Below, piece by piece: positions 47,512-54,481 of a stretch of 59,069 nt of DNA. Numbering within the stretch: the stretch's first letter is position 1; each line of letters opens with the position of its first letter. The stretch is taken from the NCBI GenBank assembly GCA_016181895.1, contig JACOYL010000012.1, forward strand, positions 1 through 59,069, in the 5' to 3' direction. The notes beneath the pieces are model-generated. The model did no database searches. It was not told the origin of the DNA and saw only the letters and a program-made list of their open reading frames with translations. Origin of the DNA: Candidatus Pacearchaeota archaeon (lineage in GTDB: Archaea; Nanobdellota; Nanobdellia; Pacearchaeales; GW2011-AR1). The translations under genes and the position numbers were made by a program.

Positions 47512-48248
47512 ACAATTTTTCCTTCCTGACGAACTTTCTCATAAATAACAATTGCAGCACTAATACCTACATTAAGTGAATCAATACCCTGACGCATAGG
47601 AATAGACAACTTCTTATCGCATTTTTTTGATACTTCCTCTGATAATCCCTTGCCTTCGGCTCCCAAAACAAAAGCAATAGGACCAGAAAGATTTTCTTTA
47701 AATATAGATTCACCATCCATTTGAATAGAAAAAATTTTTGTACTGGTTTTTTTAAGTTCCTTTATGGCTTGAAAAATATTCATTTTTACAAGCGGGATTC
47801 TAGCAATTGTTCCGACAGAAAGATGGAGCGTTTCTTCATTAATAAATTGATTTTCATCTCCTTGAAAGATTATCCCATTCACACCGGCAGCAAAGGCAGT
47901 TCTGGCAATAATCCCGATATTGCTTTCATAATTAATTTTATTGAGTAGTAAGAAGAACGGTTTTTTATCAGTCTCATTTAGAGAATCTAATAGTTTTTTA
48001 AGAGACCAAGTATCCTGCCAAACTAAAAACCCAACTAAAACTTCCCTACTTTGCCCACTTCTTCCTTTTACCATTTTTTTGAAGGACATCTTATTAATAG
48101 GCACTCTTCTTTTCATTGCTATAGAAACAATCTCTTTTGTTAAATTATCTTGTTTTAGATTATCAACTAAAGTAATTTTTTCAAAATTAGCACCGCTTTT
48201 CAAAAGCTCTAATATTGCATTTTTATTTCTTATTTTTAATGTTTTCAT
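47508..48248 (-). CDS. TrmH/SpoU-family RNA 2'-O-ribose methyltransferase
   Basis: A 246-residue protein. The N-terminal substrate-binding domain runs KNAILELLKSGANFEKITLV and RVPINKMSFKKMVKGRSGQ. The SPOUT core has the three motifs INYESNIGIIARTA (motif 1), GPIAFVLGAEGKGLSEEVSK (motif 2) and LSIPMRQGIDSLNVGISAAI (motif 3, the knot). It is most like RlmB/TrmH enzymes that methylate guanosine in 23S rRNA or tRNA. Its AT-rich codons differ from neighbours. It lies between a truncated and a complete aIF5A gene on the opposite strand, which suggests it arrived with the second copy. Confidence 0.9.
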   Translation of the reverse strand: MKTLKIRNKNAILELLKSGANFEKITLVDNLKQDNLTKEIVSIAMKRRVPINKMSFKKMVKGRSGQSREVLVGFLVWQDTWSLKKLLDSLNETDKKPFFLLLNKINYESNIGIIARTAFAAGVNGIIFQGDENQFINEETLHLSVGTIARIPLVKMNIFQAIKELKKTSTKIFSIQMDGESIFKENLSGPIAFVLGAEGKGLSEEVSKKCDKKLSIPMRQGIDSLNVGISAAIVIYEKVRQEGKIV

Positions 48249-48310
48249 TGTTTGTGATAATGTTATGGAATTTTAAAAACTTTTATAAATGTAATCTTTT
48301 TGTTTAATTT

Positions 48311-48697
48311 ATGGTTTTAAAATTAATAATAGCCACTCATGCAAAACCAGGAACAAATATCATTATCGAAGGAGTTTCATATACCGTAAGAAGTAATGAC
48401 ATCTCCAAAACAGGAAAGCACGGAGCGTCAAAATGCAGGATAGAAGCGATAGGAATAATATCCGGACAGAAAAAAATAATAGTTGTTCCAGGGCATGAAA
48501 GATTTGAAGTTCCCCTCGTCGAGAAAAAAAAAGCGCAGGTTTTATCAATAGGAGACAACGTCAGCGTCATGGATTTGGAAAGTTTTGAAACCCTTGATGT
48601 CCCGTGTGACAATGAATTGAAAGAACAAATTCAGGAAGGCTCTAATGTTGAATACTGGAATGTTGAAGGAGAAAAAATAATCAAGAGAAAATTATGA
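48311..48697 (+). CDS. eif5a: Translation initiation factor aIF5A
   Basis: A 128-residue protein. The N-terminal barrel carries DISKTGKHGASKCRIEAIGI (residues 31-50), with Lys37 of GKHG as the hypusine site. The S1-like C-terminal domain has VEKKKAQVLSIGDNVSVMDL. It binds the ribosome and relieves stalls at proline stretches. The start has a TATA box (CTTTTATAAATG) about 25 bases upstream. It is the intact counterpart of the 24-codon fragment at 47437, 800 bases away. Confidence 0.93.
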   Translation: MVLKLIIATHAKPGTNIIIEGVSYTVRSNDISKTGKHGASKCRIEAIGIISGQKKIIVVPGHERFEVPLVEKKKAQVLSIGDNVSVMDLESFETLDVPCDNELKEQIQEGSNVEYWNVEGEKIIKRKL

Positions 48698-48828
48698 TTA
48701 TTCGATAAGAAATATTTAGTTAAAGAGGATGAGAGATTAATGTGATCTCTTGGCTTATTATTAAATTGTAAATGGATTGTAAAAATATAACTGAAAAGCC
48801 TTAAAAACTATTTTTATCTAAACTAATC

Positions 48829-48990
48829 ATGGCAAAAATACCAGAGGCAACAAACAGGCTTTTCAGGAACGTGTTTGTATGCAAGAGCTGCAGCGCGAAA
48901 ATAAGGGCGGAGCCCCTGAAAATACTCGCCGGAAAAGTTAAATGCAGGAAGTGCAAGAAAAAATCCTTCCGTCCGATAAAAAAGAAGTAA
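48829..48990 (+). CDS. rpl40e: Ribosomal protein L40e (eL40)
   Basis: A 53-residue protein: MAKIPEATNRLFRNVFVCKS, then CSAKIRAEPLKILAGKVKCR and KCKKKSFRPIKKK. Four cysteines (CKSC, CRKC) form the zinc site. Its size and basic sequence are standard. It is a large-subunit protein found in archaea and, fused to ubiquitin, in eukaryotes. It stands alone, with a TATA-like CTTAAAAACTA about 25 bases upstream. Confidence 0.9.
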   Translation: MAKIPEATNRLFRNVFVCKSCSAKIRAEPLKILAGKVKCRKCKKKSFRPIKKK

Positions 48991-49090
48991 AACTTCATGT
49001 TTCCCTCATAAATTCGATAAAAAGTAAAACAGGAAATTTTACAAGTTTCCTTCATAAATTCAGGAAAAAGAAATAAAAACAAAAAGAAAA

Positions 49091-50524
49091 ATGAATTTTA
49101 ACAGCATCTACGTGTATGACGTGACTTTCCTCGTCGTGTTTGCCGCATTTGTCTCGTATTTCCTTTACACGAGAAGGCACAACCTGAAAAGAGAAGGACT
49201 TTTGTTTTTGTACAAGGCGGGCTGGGGGATAAAATTAATCGACAAAGTCGGGAACAGGTACAAAAAAACCCTCGGTATTTTGAGTTATCTTTCAATAATC
49301 ACGGGATATATTTTGATGGTTGCAATGTTTTATCTTCTTGGAAAAATTGTTTATCTTTATGTCGCTTTTCCCGCAATCGTGAGAGAGATAAAAATTCCGC
49401 CGATAACGCCTTTAATCCCATACCTGCCGCAGGTTTTCCAGCTTGATTTTCTGCCGCCGTTTTATTTCACTTACTGGATTGTAATCATCGCAATAATCGC
49501 AATCTCGCACGAATTTTCCCATGGAATTTTCGCGGCTTACGACAAGATAAAAATAAAATCAACAGGCTTCGGATTTTTCCCTTTCTTTCTGCCTATATTT
49601 CTTGCCGCCTTCGTTGAATTGGACGAGAAAAACATGGCCAAGAAAAAAATCAAAAGTCAATTGGCGATTCTTTCCGCGGGAACTTTTGCAAACGTCCTTA
49701 CTGCCGTGTTGTTTTTCGGAGTCTTGTGGATTTTTTTTACCTCCGCTTTCGCGCCTTCGGGAATTATTTTTGACACTTATCCTTATGCATCTATTGCAAT
49801 TTCAAGCATTACTTCTGTCAACGGAATTCCAGTGAACAATCCAAACAACGACGCGGTTCTCGGATTGATGAATGATGAAGGATTGAACAAAATGGAAGCA
49901 GGAAAGGATTTCGTGACGACAAAGAAATTTTTCGAAGAGCAAAAAAACAACGGGCAAATCATTGTTTATTACGACGCGCCGGCGATAAACGCGGAACTTG
50001 AAAGAATAATCTTGAAAATAAACGGCAAAGAAACGACTAGCATTGATTCAATTGAAAAAGAAATCCTGAATCATGCCCCCGGAGACAAGATAACCCTTAC
50101 TTTGCTCAATAAAGACGGAGAAAGTTACGACAAAGACATCGTCCTTGGGGAAAACCCCGGGGAAAACGGGAAGGCGTGGCTCGGCATAGGATTCACGCAG
50201 CAACGAACATCAGGGGTTTTGGGAAAAATTTATCTGGCTTTGTCGTCGTTCAAAAAACAGGGAATTTATTACGAGCCGAAATTCGACGGCATAAGCGTTT
50301 TCATTTACAATCTTCTGTGGTGGCTGGTTCTCATCAGCATAAGCGTGGCTTTGGTTAACATGCTTCCCGTCGGAATCTTCGACGGCGGGAGATTTTTCTA
50401 TCTTACAATTCTCGGGCTGACAAAAAACGAAAAAAAAGCCAAGAGTTTGTTCTCTTTGATGACATATTTCATACTTTTTTTGGTTTTCGTGCTCATGATT
50501 TTCTGGGCAGTCTCATTTTTCTGA
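49091..50524 (+). CDS. Site-2 protease family zinc metalloprotease (M50) with PDZ-like region
   Basis: A 477-residue membrane protein. HEFSHG at residues 140-145 (HExxH) in a membrane helix and LVNMLPVGIFDGGRF near residues 430-445 (N-x-x-P-x-x-x-x-DGG) supply the zinc ligands. Between them are membrane helices and a periplasmic PDZ-like domain (ISSITSVNGIPVNNPNNDA, LNHAPGDKITLTLLNKDGES). The enzyme cuts transmembrane segments of other proteins, often as part of stress signalling. Only the HEFSH site and the C-terminal DGG are needed to place it. Two 30-base direct repeats lie just upstream (49000-49070). Confidence 0.9.
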   Translation: MNFNSIYVYDVTFLVVFAAFVSYFLYTRRHNLKREGLLFLYKAGWGIKLIDKVGNRYKKTLGILSYLSIITGYILMVAMFYLLGKIVYLYVAFPAIVREIKIPPITPLIPYLPQVFQLDFLPPFYFTYWIVIIAIIAISHEFSHGIFAAYDKIKIKSTGFGFFPFFLPIFLAAFVELDEKNMAKKKIKSQLAILSAGTFANVLTAVLFFGVLWIFFTSAFAPSGIIFDTYPYASIAISSITSVNGIPVNNPNNDAVLGLMNDEGLNKMEAGKDFVTTKKFFEEQKNNGQIIVYYDAPAINAELERIILKINGKETTSIDSIEKEILNHAPGDKITLTLLNKDGESYDKDIVLGENPGENGKAWLGIGFTQQRTSGVLGKIYLALSSFKKQGIYYEPKFDGISVFIYNLLWWLVLISISVALVNMLPVGIFDGGRFFYLTILGLTKNEKKAKSLFSLMTYFILFLVFVLMIFWAVSFF

Positions 50525-50593
50525 GAAAAAATTAAATTATCAAAAGATATTTAAACTAAATTTCCATAATATAATAAATAAAAAGGGGTTAAA

Positions 50594-50671
50594 ATGGCAA
50601 AAAGAAAAAAAACAACAAAGAGGAAGGCAACAAGAAAGAAAACTTCCACAAAAAGAAAGAAAAGAAGATAA
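50594..50671 (+). CDS. Tiny Lys/Arg/Thr-only basic protein (25 residues)
   Basis: MAKRKKTTKRKATRKKTSTK then RKKRR. It uses only K, R, T, A, S and M, so it is the most basic protein in the window. A GGGGTT ribosome-binding-like stretch precedes the ATG, and a T-rich terminator-like tract (50672-50735) follows, so it looks like a real, independent gene. Such peptides could bind DNA or RNA and act like a minimal histone-tail or chromatin protein. The sequence is too short for a family call. Confidence 0.5.
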   Translation: MAKRKKTTKRKATRKKTSTKRKKRR

Positions 50672-50794
50672 TTTCTTTTTAAAATTCTTTTTTCCAATCT
50701 TAATTTATTTTTGTTTTTATAAAATTTCTTTATTTATTCTTTTTAAAATATATTTTTCATCATTCTGAAATCCACAGAGACATGAAAAGAACTG

Positions 50795-50920
50795 ATGAAC
50801 TTCAAGGAATTTTTAGGATATATCAAAGTTGATGGGGATGGCAACTTAACAGTTGAAGAGACAAATTTATATCGTAAAAAAGTGGCAGAAAAGATTAGAA
50901 ATATTTTATCCACATATTAG
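50795..50920 (+). CDS. Micro-protein with one EF-hand-like loop (41 residues)
   Basis: ATG at 50795, TAG at 50918: MNFKEFLGYIKVDGDGNLTV then EETNLYRKKVAEKIRNILST. The DGDGNLTVEE loop has Asp at positions 1 and 3, Gly, and Glu near position 12, the pattern of an EF-hand calcium loop, flanked by two helices. A TATA-like TTTTTAAAATATA lies 40-55 bases upstream. It is shorter than any normal family member, and I did not find a second loop. Reality as a gene is plausible but unproven. Confidence 0.4.
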   Translation: MNFKEFLGYIKVDGDGNLTVEETNLYRKKVAEKIRNILSTY

Positions 50921-50974
50921 CCCGGTTAGTCAAGACAATATCTTTAATTTCCGTTATAAACCAAATTTATATTT

Positions 50975-51325
50975 TTACAAATCAACAATTCCGTCTTTTG
51001 TCAAAACTGCGAAACGAATTCCCACCGGAAGATTAATCAATGCAGAGATAAGAGCCATGTGCTCTTTTCCGTCGCCGCTCGCTATTGAAAGCGCGACTTC
51101 CATCCCTGAAATTTTTCCCTGCAGTTTTTTCATGAACTCCTCTTTTAGAAATTGAATCTTGTTTCCCAGATTCACGCTTATAAATTCAAATTTGTTTTGA
51201 TGCGAAAATTTTCTTGCGGAATCTTCGCCGAGAATTATCACTTTTTCCCATTCTCCGTGCTTCATCAATCCCGAAACCTGTTTCCATGTTTCCTCGTCCC
51301 TTGAAAGCAATGCAATGAGTTCCAT
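50975..51325 (-). CDS. Conserved archaeal protein, Rossmann/CARF-like (tentative)
   Basis: The start at 51325 (MELIALLSRDEETWKQVSGL) is chosen because a minus-strand TATA box (CTTATAAAGTG) is about 25 bases before it. The protein has 116 residues. Alternating strands and helices (KVIILGEDSARKF, FEFISVNLG) lead into GKISGMEVALSIASGDGKEH and MALISALINLPVGIRFAVLT. This last part is like the end of CARF or Csa3-type ligand-binding domains (GxKxMAxxSAL...GIRxV). No CRISPR element is nearby, and the link is inferred from pattern only. Confidence 0.45.
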   Translation of the reverse strand: MELIALLSRDEETWKQVSGLMKHGEWEKVIILGEDSARKFSHQNKFEFISVNLGNKIQFLKEEFMKKLQGKISGMEVALSIASGDGKEHMALISALINLPVGIRFAVLTKDGIVDL

Positions 51326-51410
51326 CAACAAAAAAATAGAAAACACTTTATAAGAATTGTTGTTATCTTAGCACATAAAATTATTTATATTTCAATGAGA
51401 AAGAATAATT

Positions 51411-51920
51411 ATGGATTTCAAAGATAGGGATTATGATTTTATGTTAAAGGCAATTAGACAGGCAGAAATTGCTTATTCTTTAGGGCAATTGCCCATCGCA
51501 GCGATTTTAGTCATAAATAATGAGTTAATTGAAAAAAATAATAATTCACAAGCTGAAAATAAAAATTATTTTAGTCACGCTGAAAATATACTGATTCAAA
51601 AAAAAGCCAAGGAAATAAAAAGTGCCCATAAGAGTGGTAAAAATATTGAATTATTCACAACTTTAGAACCTTGCCTCCAATGTTTTGGATCTGCGGTCCA
51701 TAATAGATTAACGAGAATAATTTACGCATGTCCTGATCCTATTGCAGGAGCCACCAACATAAGTCCGCCGACAAAATGGTATAAAAAAAGATGGCCAGAG
51801 ATAGTTCAAGGTCCTCTAACCAAAGAAAGTTATGAGTTATTTATGAAATATATGGAAGAACATCCTGAAGATTGGGGAAGTACTATTGATGATTACAAAG
51901 AAATGGAAAAGAGATTGTGA
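51411..51920 (+). CDS. Cytidine/deoxycytidylate deaminase-like protein (tRNA/guanine deaminase type)
   Basis: A 169-residue protein with the CDA fold. Residues 56-58 (HAE) in FSHAENIL and PC-x-x-C at 87-91 in LEPCLQC supply the Zn ligands and the catalytic Glu58. The start MLKAIRQAEIAYSLGQLPIA is typical of tadA/guanine-deaminase-like members. The C-terminal part is helical and acidic (MKYMEEHPEDWGSTID). It could deaminate a base in tRNA or a free nucleobase. A TATA box lies about 25 bases upstream. Its AT-rich codons differ from those of the ribosomal genes near it. Confidence 0.8.
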   Translation: MDFKDRDYDFMLKAIRQAEIAYSLGQLPIAAILVINNELIEKNNNSQAENKNYFSHAENILIQKKAKEIKSAHKSGKNIELFTTLEPCLQCFGSAVHNRLTRIIYACPDPIAGATNISPPTKWYKKRWPEIVQGPLTKESYELFMKYMEEHPEDWGSTIDDYKEMEKRL

Positions 51921-51924
51921 AAAG

Positions 51925-52014
51925 TTTTATAAATCTCCTTTTTTTGTGTAAAGCATCGTTAAACTACATCGCTGAAATTCGACGCGGTTTCTGAATTTTC
52001 GGCGCATAATGTAG
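51925..52014 (+). promoter_or_regulatory. Stalk-operon promoter and L1-leader stem-loop
   Basis: TATA box TTTTATAAAT (51925-51934) predicts a start near 51960. The leader folds into a long stem: CTACAT (51964-51969) with ATGTAG (52009-52014), continued by CGCTGAAA (51970-51977) with TTTCGGCG (51997-52004). A one-sided CATA bulge separates the two stems. The 3' arm abuts the GGAG ribosome-binding sequence before the L1 ATG. In archaea L1 represses its own operon by binding an rRNA-like mRNA stem-loop, so this is a likely autoregulatory site. Confidence 0.6.
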
Positions 52015-52025
52015 GAGATATTGAA

Positions 52026-52655
52026 ATGGAAATTGAAGAACAGTTAAAAAAGGCTCTCGAAGAATTGAGAAAAGGAAAGCAAAGAAAATTCGACCAAACC
52101 GTTGATTTAATAGTGAATCTGCAGAAATTCGACCCGAAGAAAAATCAGATAAATCTTTTTGTTCAAGTGCCATACAAAATAAAGAAAAAGAAAATCGCGG
52201 GTTTTCTGGAAATGAAGCACAAAGACGTCGAGCAAATTTCAAAAAACGATTTCAAAAAATATTCGGACAAGAAGGAAATAAAAAAGCTTGTGAAAAAATT
52301 CGATTTCTTCATATCGCAAGCAAGCCTTATGCCAAGCGTTGCCACGACTTTCGGAAGGGTTTTGGGGCCTGCGGGAAAAATGCCGTCGCCGCAATTGGGG
52401 GTTTTGATGAATCCGGATGAAAAATCAATAAACGAACTTACTGAAAAAATAAACCAAAGCGTCAGAATCAGGGTCAAGGAAGCCAGCGTGAAAATCCCAA
52501 TCGGAAAGCAAAGCATGATGGACGAGGAAGTGATAGAAAACATAACAACAATTTACAACGCCCTCCTGAAAGTTTTGCCGAAAGAAAAGGAAAACGTGAA
52601 AAACGTCGAGATTAAATTCACAATGACTAAACCGGTGAAAATCAAGGTAAGATGA
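52026..52655 (+). CDS. rpl1: Ribosomal protein L1 (uL1)
   Basis: A 209-residue protein with the L1 signature near residues 100-140: ASLMPSVATTFGRVLGPAGK, MPSPQLGV and a helix region INELTEKINQSVRIRVKEAS. The RNA-binding basic face (RKFDQTVDLIVNLQKFDPKK) is at the start. It is about normal length. It overlaps the next gene by four bases (ATGA). It binds the 23S rRNA L1 stalk and, by inference, the leader stem-loop just upstream. Confidence 0.93.
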   Translation: MEIEEQLKKALEELRKGKQRKFDQTVDLIVNLQKFDPKKNQINLFVQVPYKIKKKKIAGFLEMKHKDVEQISKNDFKKYSDKKEIKKLVKKFDFFISQASLMPSVATTFGRVLGPAGKMPSPQLGVLMNPDEKSINELTEKINQSVRIRVKEASVKIPIGKQSMMDEEVIENITTIYNALLKVLPKEKENVKNVEIKFTMTKPVKIKVR

Positions 52656-53473
52656 AATCCAAAACAAAAAAAACAACGCATGTTTCTGAAATCAAGAAAA
52701 GCGCTGTAAAAGAACTTGTCGAACTGATGAAAAAGAAGAGCACGATATTGATAGCATCCGTGAAAAATCTGCCTGCTTCGCAGTTCCAGGAAATCTCGAA
52801 AAAATTCAGGGGAAAGGCAATCATAAAAGTCCTGAAAAAAAATCTCGTTCTCAGGGCTTTGGAGGAATCGAAAAACGAGGAACTGAAAAAAATAAAAGAT
52901 TTCGTCGACGACAGCACTGCGGTTTTGTTTTCAGATTTGGACGCATTCGAACTTGCAGCGGATTTGATTCAGAACAAAAGCCCTGCGAAGGCAAAAGCAG
53001 GACAAACATCTCTTAATGACATTGAAGTGGAAGCAGGGCCGACTGATTTGGTTCCGGGACCCGCAATATCTGAATTGGGAGCATTGGGAATTCAGATTCA
53101 AATCGACAAGGGAAAAATCACGATAAAATCCCCGAAGATAATCGTGAAGAAAGGCGAGAAAATTTCAGAGCAGGCATCGAGCATAATGAACAAGCTTGAC
53201 ATAAAGCCGTTTTTAGTAGGATTCATTCCAATTTCAGCATTTGATGTCAAGGAAAAAAAATTGTACAGGGAAATAAGCGTCAATAGAGAAGAAATCTTGA
53301 AGGAATTGAGGGAATCTTTTGCGAAAGCTCTGGCTTTTGCGGTTCATCTCGGATTTGCGACAAGCGAAACAATAAAAATTCTCATAGGAAAGACAGGTAG
53401 GCATGGAAAAACAATTGAAAATTTATTCAACAAGCACGCTTCAGAAAATAAATCCGGGGAGAATGAAAAATGA
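52652..53473 (+). CDS. rpl10: Ribosomal protein P0 (uL10), no acidic GLxxLFG tail
   Basis: A 273-residue protein. The N-terminal L10 domain runs KSAVKELVELMKKKSTILIA, FQEISKKFRGKAIIKVLKKN and VDDSTAVLFSDLDAFELAAD. An insertion domain with PTDLVPGPAISELGALGIQI (residues 131-150) is typical of archaeal P0. A helix SFAKALAFAVHLGFATSETI is a possible P1-binding spine. The end (NKHASENKSGENEK) lacks the usual acidic GLGALFG-type terminus and extra spine helices, so it is a shortened P0. It overlaps L1 by four bases, and its stop overlaps the next small ORF. Confidence 0.92.
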   Translation: MKSKTKKTTHVSEIKKSAVKELVELMKKKSTILIASVKNLPASQFQEISKKFRGKAIIKVLKKNLVLRALEESKNEELKKIKDFVDDSTAVLFSDLDAFELAADLIQNKSPAKAKAGQTSLNDIEVEAGPTDLVPGPAISELGALGIQIQIDKGKITIKSPKIIVKKGEKISEQASSIMNKLDIKPFLVGFIPISAFDVKEKKLYREISVNREEILKELRESFAKALAFAVHLGFATSETIKILIGKTGRHGKTIENLFNKHASENKSGENEK

Positions 53474-53634
53474 ATGATGAAAATATAGAAAGATATGAAA
53501 TGTATGCAGAGGGTTTCTCACAAATTCCAAGATTGCATAGGTTTGAAGAGATAACAAATCCGGTAACATATTTAAGAGGCTATGTTCCAATAACTAAATT
53601 GGGAAAAAATAAATCCATGGAGGATTCAACATAA
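53470..53634 (+). CDS. Unrecognised 54-residue ORF between P0 and P1
   Basis: ATG at 53470 overlaps the P0 stop (ATGA), and its TAA at 53632-53634 shares its last A with the P1 start at 53634 (TAATG). Both junctions are the type used for translational coupling. The sequence starts MNDENIERYEMYAEGFSQIP and includes PRLHRFEEITNPVTYLRGY. It has no low complexity or signal. Its codons are AT-rich. It is unusual to find any gene between P0 and P1, so it is either a new ribosome-linked small protein or an insertion. Confidence 0.55.
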   Translation: MNDENIERYEMYAEGFSQIPRLHRFEEITNPVTYLRGYVPITKLGKNKSMEDST

Positions 53635-53918
53635 TGGAATACATGTATGCGGCACTCTTGTTGCACAAGCTTGGAAAGGAAATCAACGAGAACCACTTGA
53701 AAAGCATTGTCAGCGCCGCGGGGGGAAACATCGACGAAGGAAAAATAAAATCACTTGTCGCAAGCCTCAAGGGAATTGACATTGCGAAGGAATTGGAAAG
53801 CGCAAGTCTTACCCCGGTTCCTGTTGCTTCACACGCGGGACACGAGAAGAAAGAAGAGAAGCCGAAGGAAGAAAAGAAAGAAGCTGCAGCGGAAGGATTG
53901 TCTGCCTTGTTTGGATAA
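53634..53918 (+). CDS. rpl12: Ribosomal protein P1 (L12)
   Basis: A 94-residue protein: YMYAALLLHKLGKEINENHL at the N-terminus (dimerisation helices), IVSAAGGNIDEGKIKSLVAS, a hinge, a charged region (EKKEEKPKEEKKEAAAEGL) and the C-terminal SALFG, the factor-binding end. This is the normal archaeal P1. It forms the flexible stalk that recruits GTPase factors. The start overlaps the stop of the preceding ORF, and a T-rich tract (53919-53935) follows. Confidence 0.92.
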   Translation: MEYMYAALLLHKLGKEINENHLKSIVSAAGGNIDEGKIKSLVASLKGIDIAKELESASLTPVPVASHAGHEKKEEKPKEEKKEAAAEGLSALFG

Positions 53919-53935
53919 TTTTATTTTTTGTTTTT
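53919..53935 (+). terminator. T-rich terminator after the stalk operon
   Basis: TTTTATTTTTTGTTTTT directly after the P1 stop codon, a typical archaeal oligo-T termination tract. The next features (tRNA-Thr and tRNA-Ser) are on the other strand. Confidence 0.65.
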
Positions 53936-53983
53936 AAGACAGTCCTTTATGCAGTCGGAACTTTGATAATATTAATTCTGAAA

Positions 53984-54056
53984 AGCCTCAGGCAGGATTT
54001 GAACCTGCGACCCCAACTTTACGAAAGTTGTGCTCTGCCGACTGAGCTACTGAGGC
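53984..54056 (-). tRNA. tRNA-Thr (CGT)
   Basis: On the minus strand, GCCTCAG pairs with CTGAGGC, with discriminator T. The D-arm is GCTC-AGTCGGCA-GAGC. The anticodon arm is CAACT-TTCGTAA-AGTTG with anticodon CGT. The T-arm is GCAGG-TTCAAAT-CCTGC. There is no intron. U73 agrees with archaeal tRNA-Thr. Confidence 0.93.
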
Positions 54057-54092
54057 ATAATTCTAAGAAAATAAATTGATATAAAAAGGCAA

Positions 54093-54191
54093 CGCCCCCA
54101 CCAGGAATCGAACCTGGAAGCCCAAAGGGCCCGGTTTTCTTATTTTTATTTTAAGCTCAAGACCGGTGCAATACCATTATGCGATGGAGGC
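54093..54191 (-). tRNA. tRNA-Ser (TGA), class II with an intron
   Basis: The acceptor stem GCCTCCA/TGGGGGC has G73 as discriminator, as expected for archaeal Ser. A long variable arm (GCCC-TTT-GGGC) marks class II. The anticodon stem CCGGT/ACCGG encloses the loop start CTTGA, giving anticodon TGA at 34-36. An AT-rich intron of about 18-20 bases (around GCTTAAAATAAAAATAAG) sits after position 37, the standard archaeal site. The T-arm has TTCGATT. The exact intron ends need a bulge-helix-bulge fold to fix. Confidence 0.8.
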
Positions 54192-54244
54192 TCACTAAAT
54201 TCAGAACAATATGCAATTAAAAAGATTTGCTATTTAATCGGTTC

Positions 54245-54470
54245 TGTTAATAATGCCTCGTAATTGATATTGCTACAAATCCAACTCGTGCCCCGACTTT
54301 ATATTAATAAAATAAATTTGCCAAAATCAAAACACTCGCCTTCGGCATGATTTTCCGCGATGGAAAATATTAATCCAAAATAAATTTCACGCTTGGTTCA
54401 ACTGTAAGAAAAATTTGCTCAAAGTTTGATTTACCATTAGCACCGGTTTGGATTTCTCAAGGCGGGTGGA
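54245..54470 (+). repeat. Dispersed intergenic repeat, copy 9
   Basis: Contains TAATTGATATTGCTACAAAT, then CTCGTGCCCCGACTTTATAT at 54285 and TTTGCCAAAATCAAAACACT, near-identical to copies 3 and 7. GCATGATTTTCCGC is shared with copy 1. GTTTGATTTACCATTAGCAC leads to a right G-run, AAGGCGGGTGGAA (54460-54471). It lies between the tRNA-Ser gene and the 3' end of the small minus-strand gene. Same orientation as the others. Confidence 0.75.
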
Positions 54471-54481
54471 AAAAAGGTTTC

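Noticed and set aside
48990-49090. Two about 30-base direct repeats (TTTCC-TCATAAATTC with A-rich tails) as a mobile-element footprint
   Set aside because: Too short and AT-rich, with no gene or inverted ends between them; probably local slippage in a spacer.
50853-51155. 100-codon plus-strand ORF
   Set aside because: It mostly lies opposite the 50975-51325 gene, which has a good promoter and protein-like sequence; the first part overlaps the EF-hand micro-gene in another frame.
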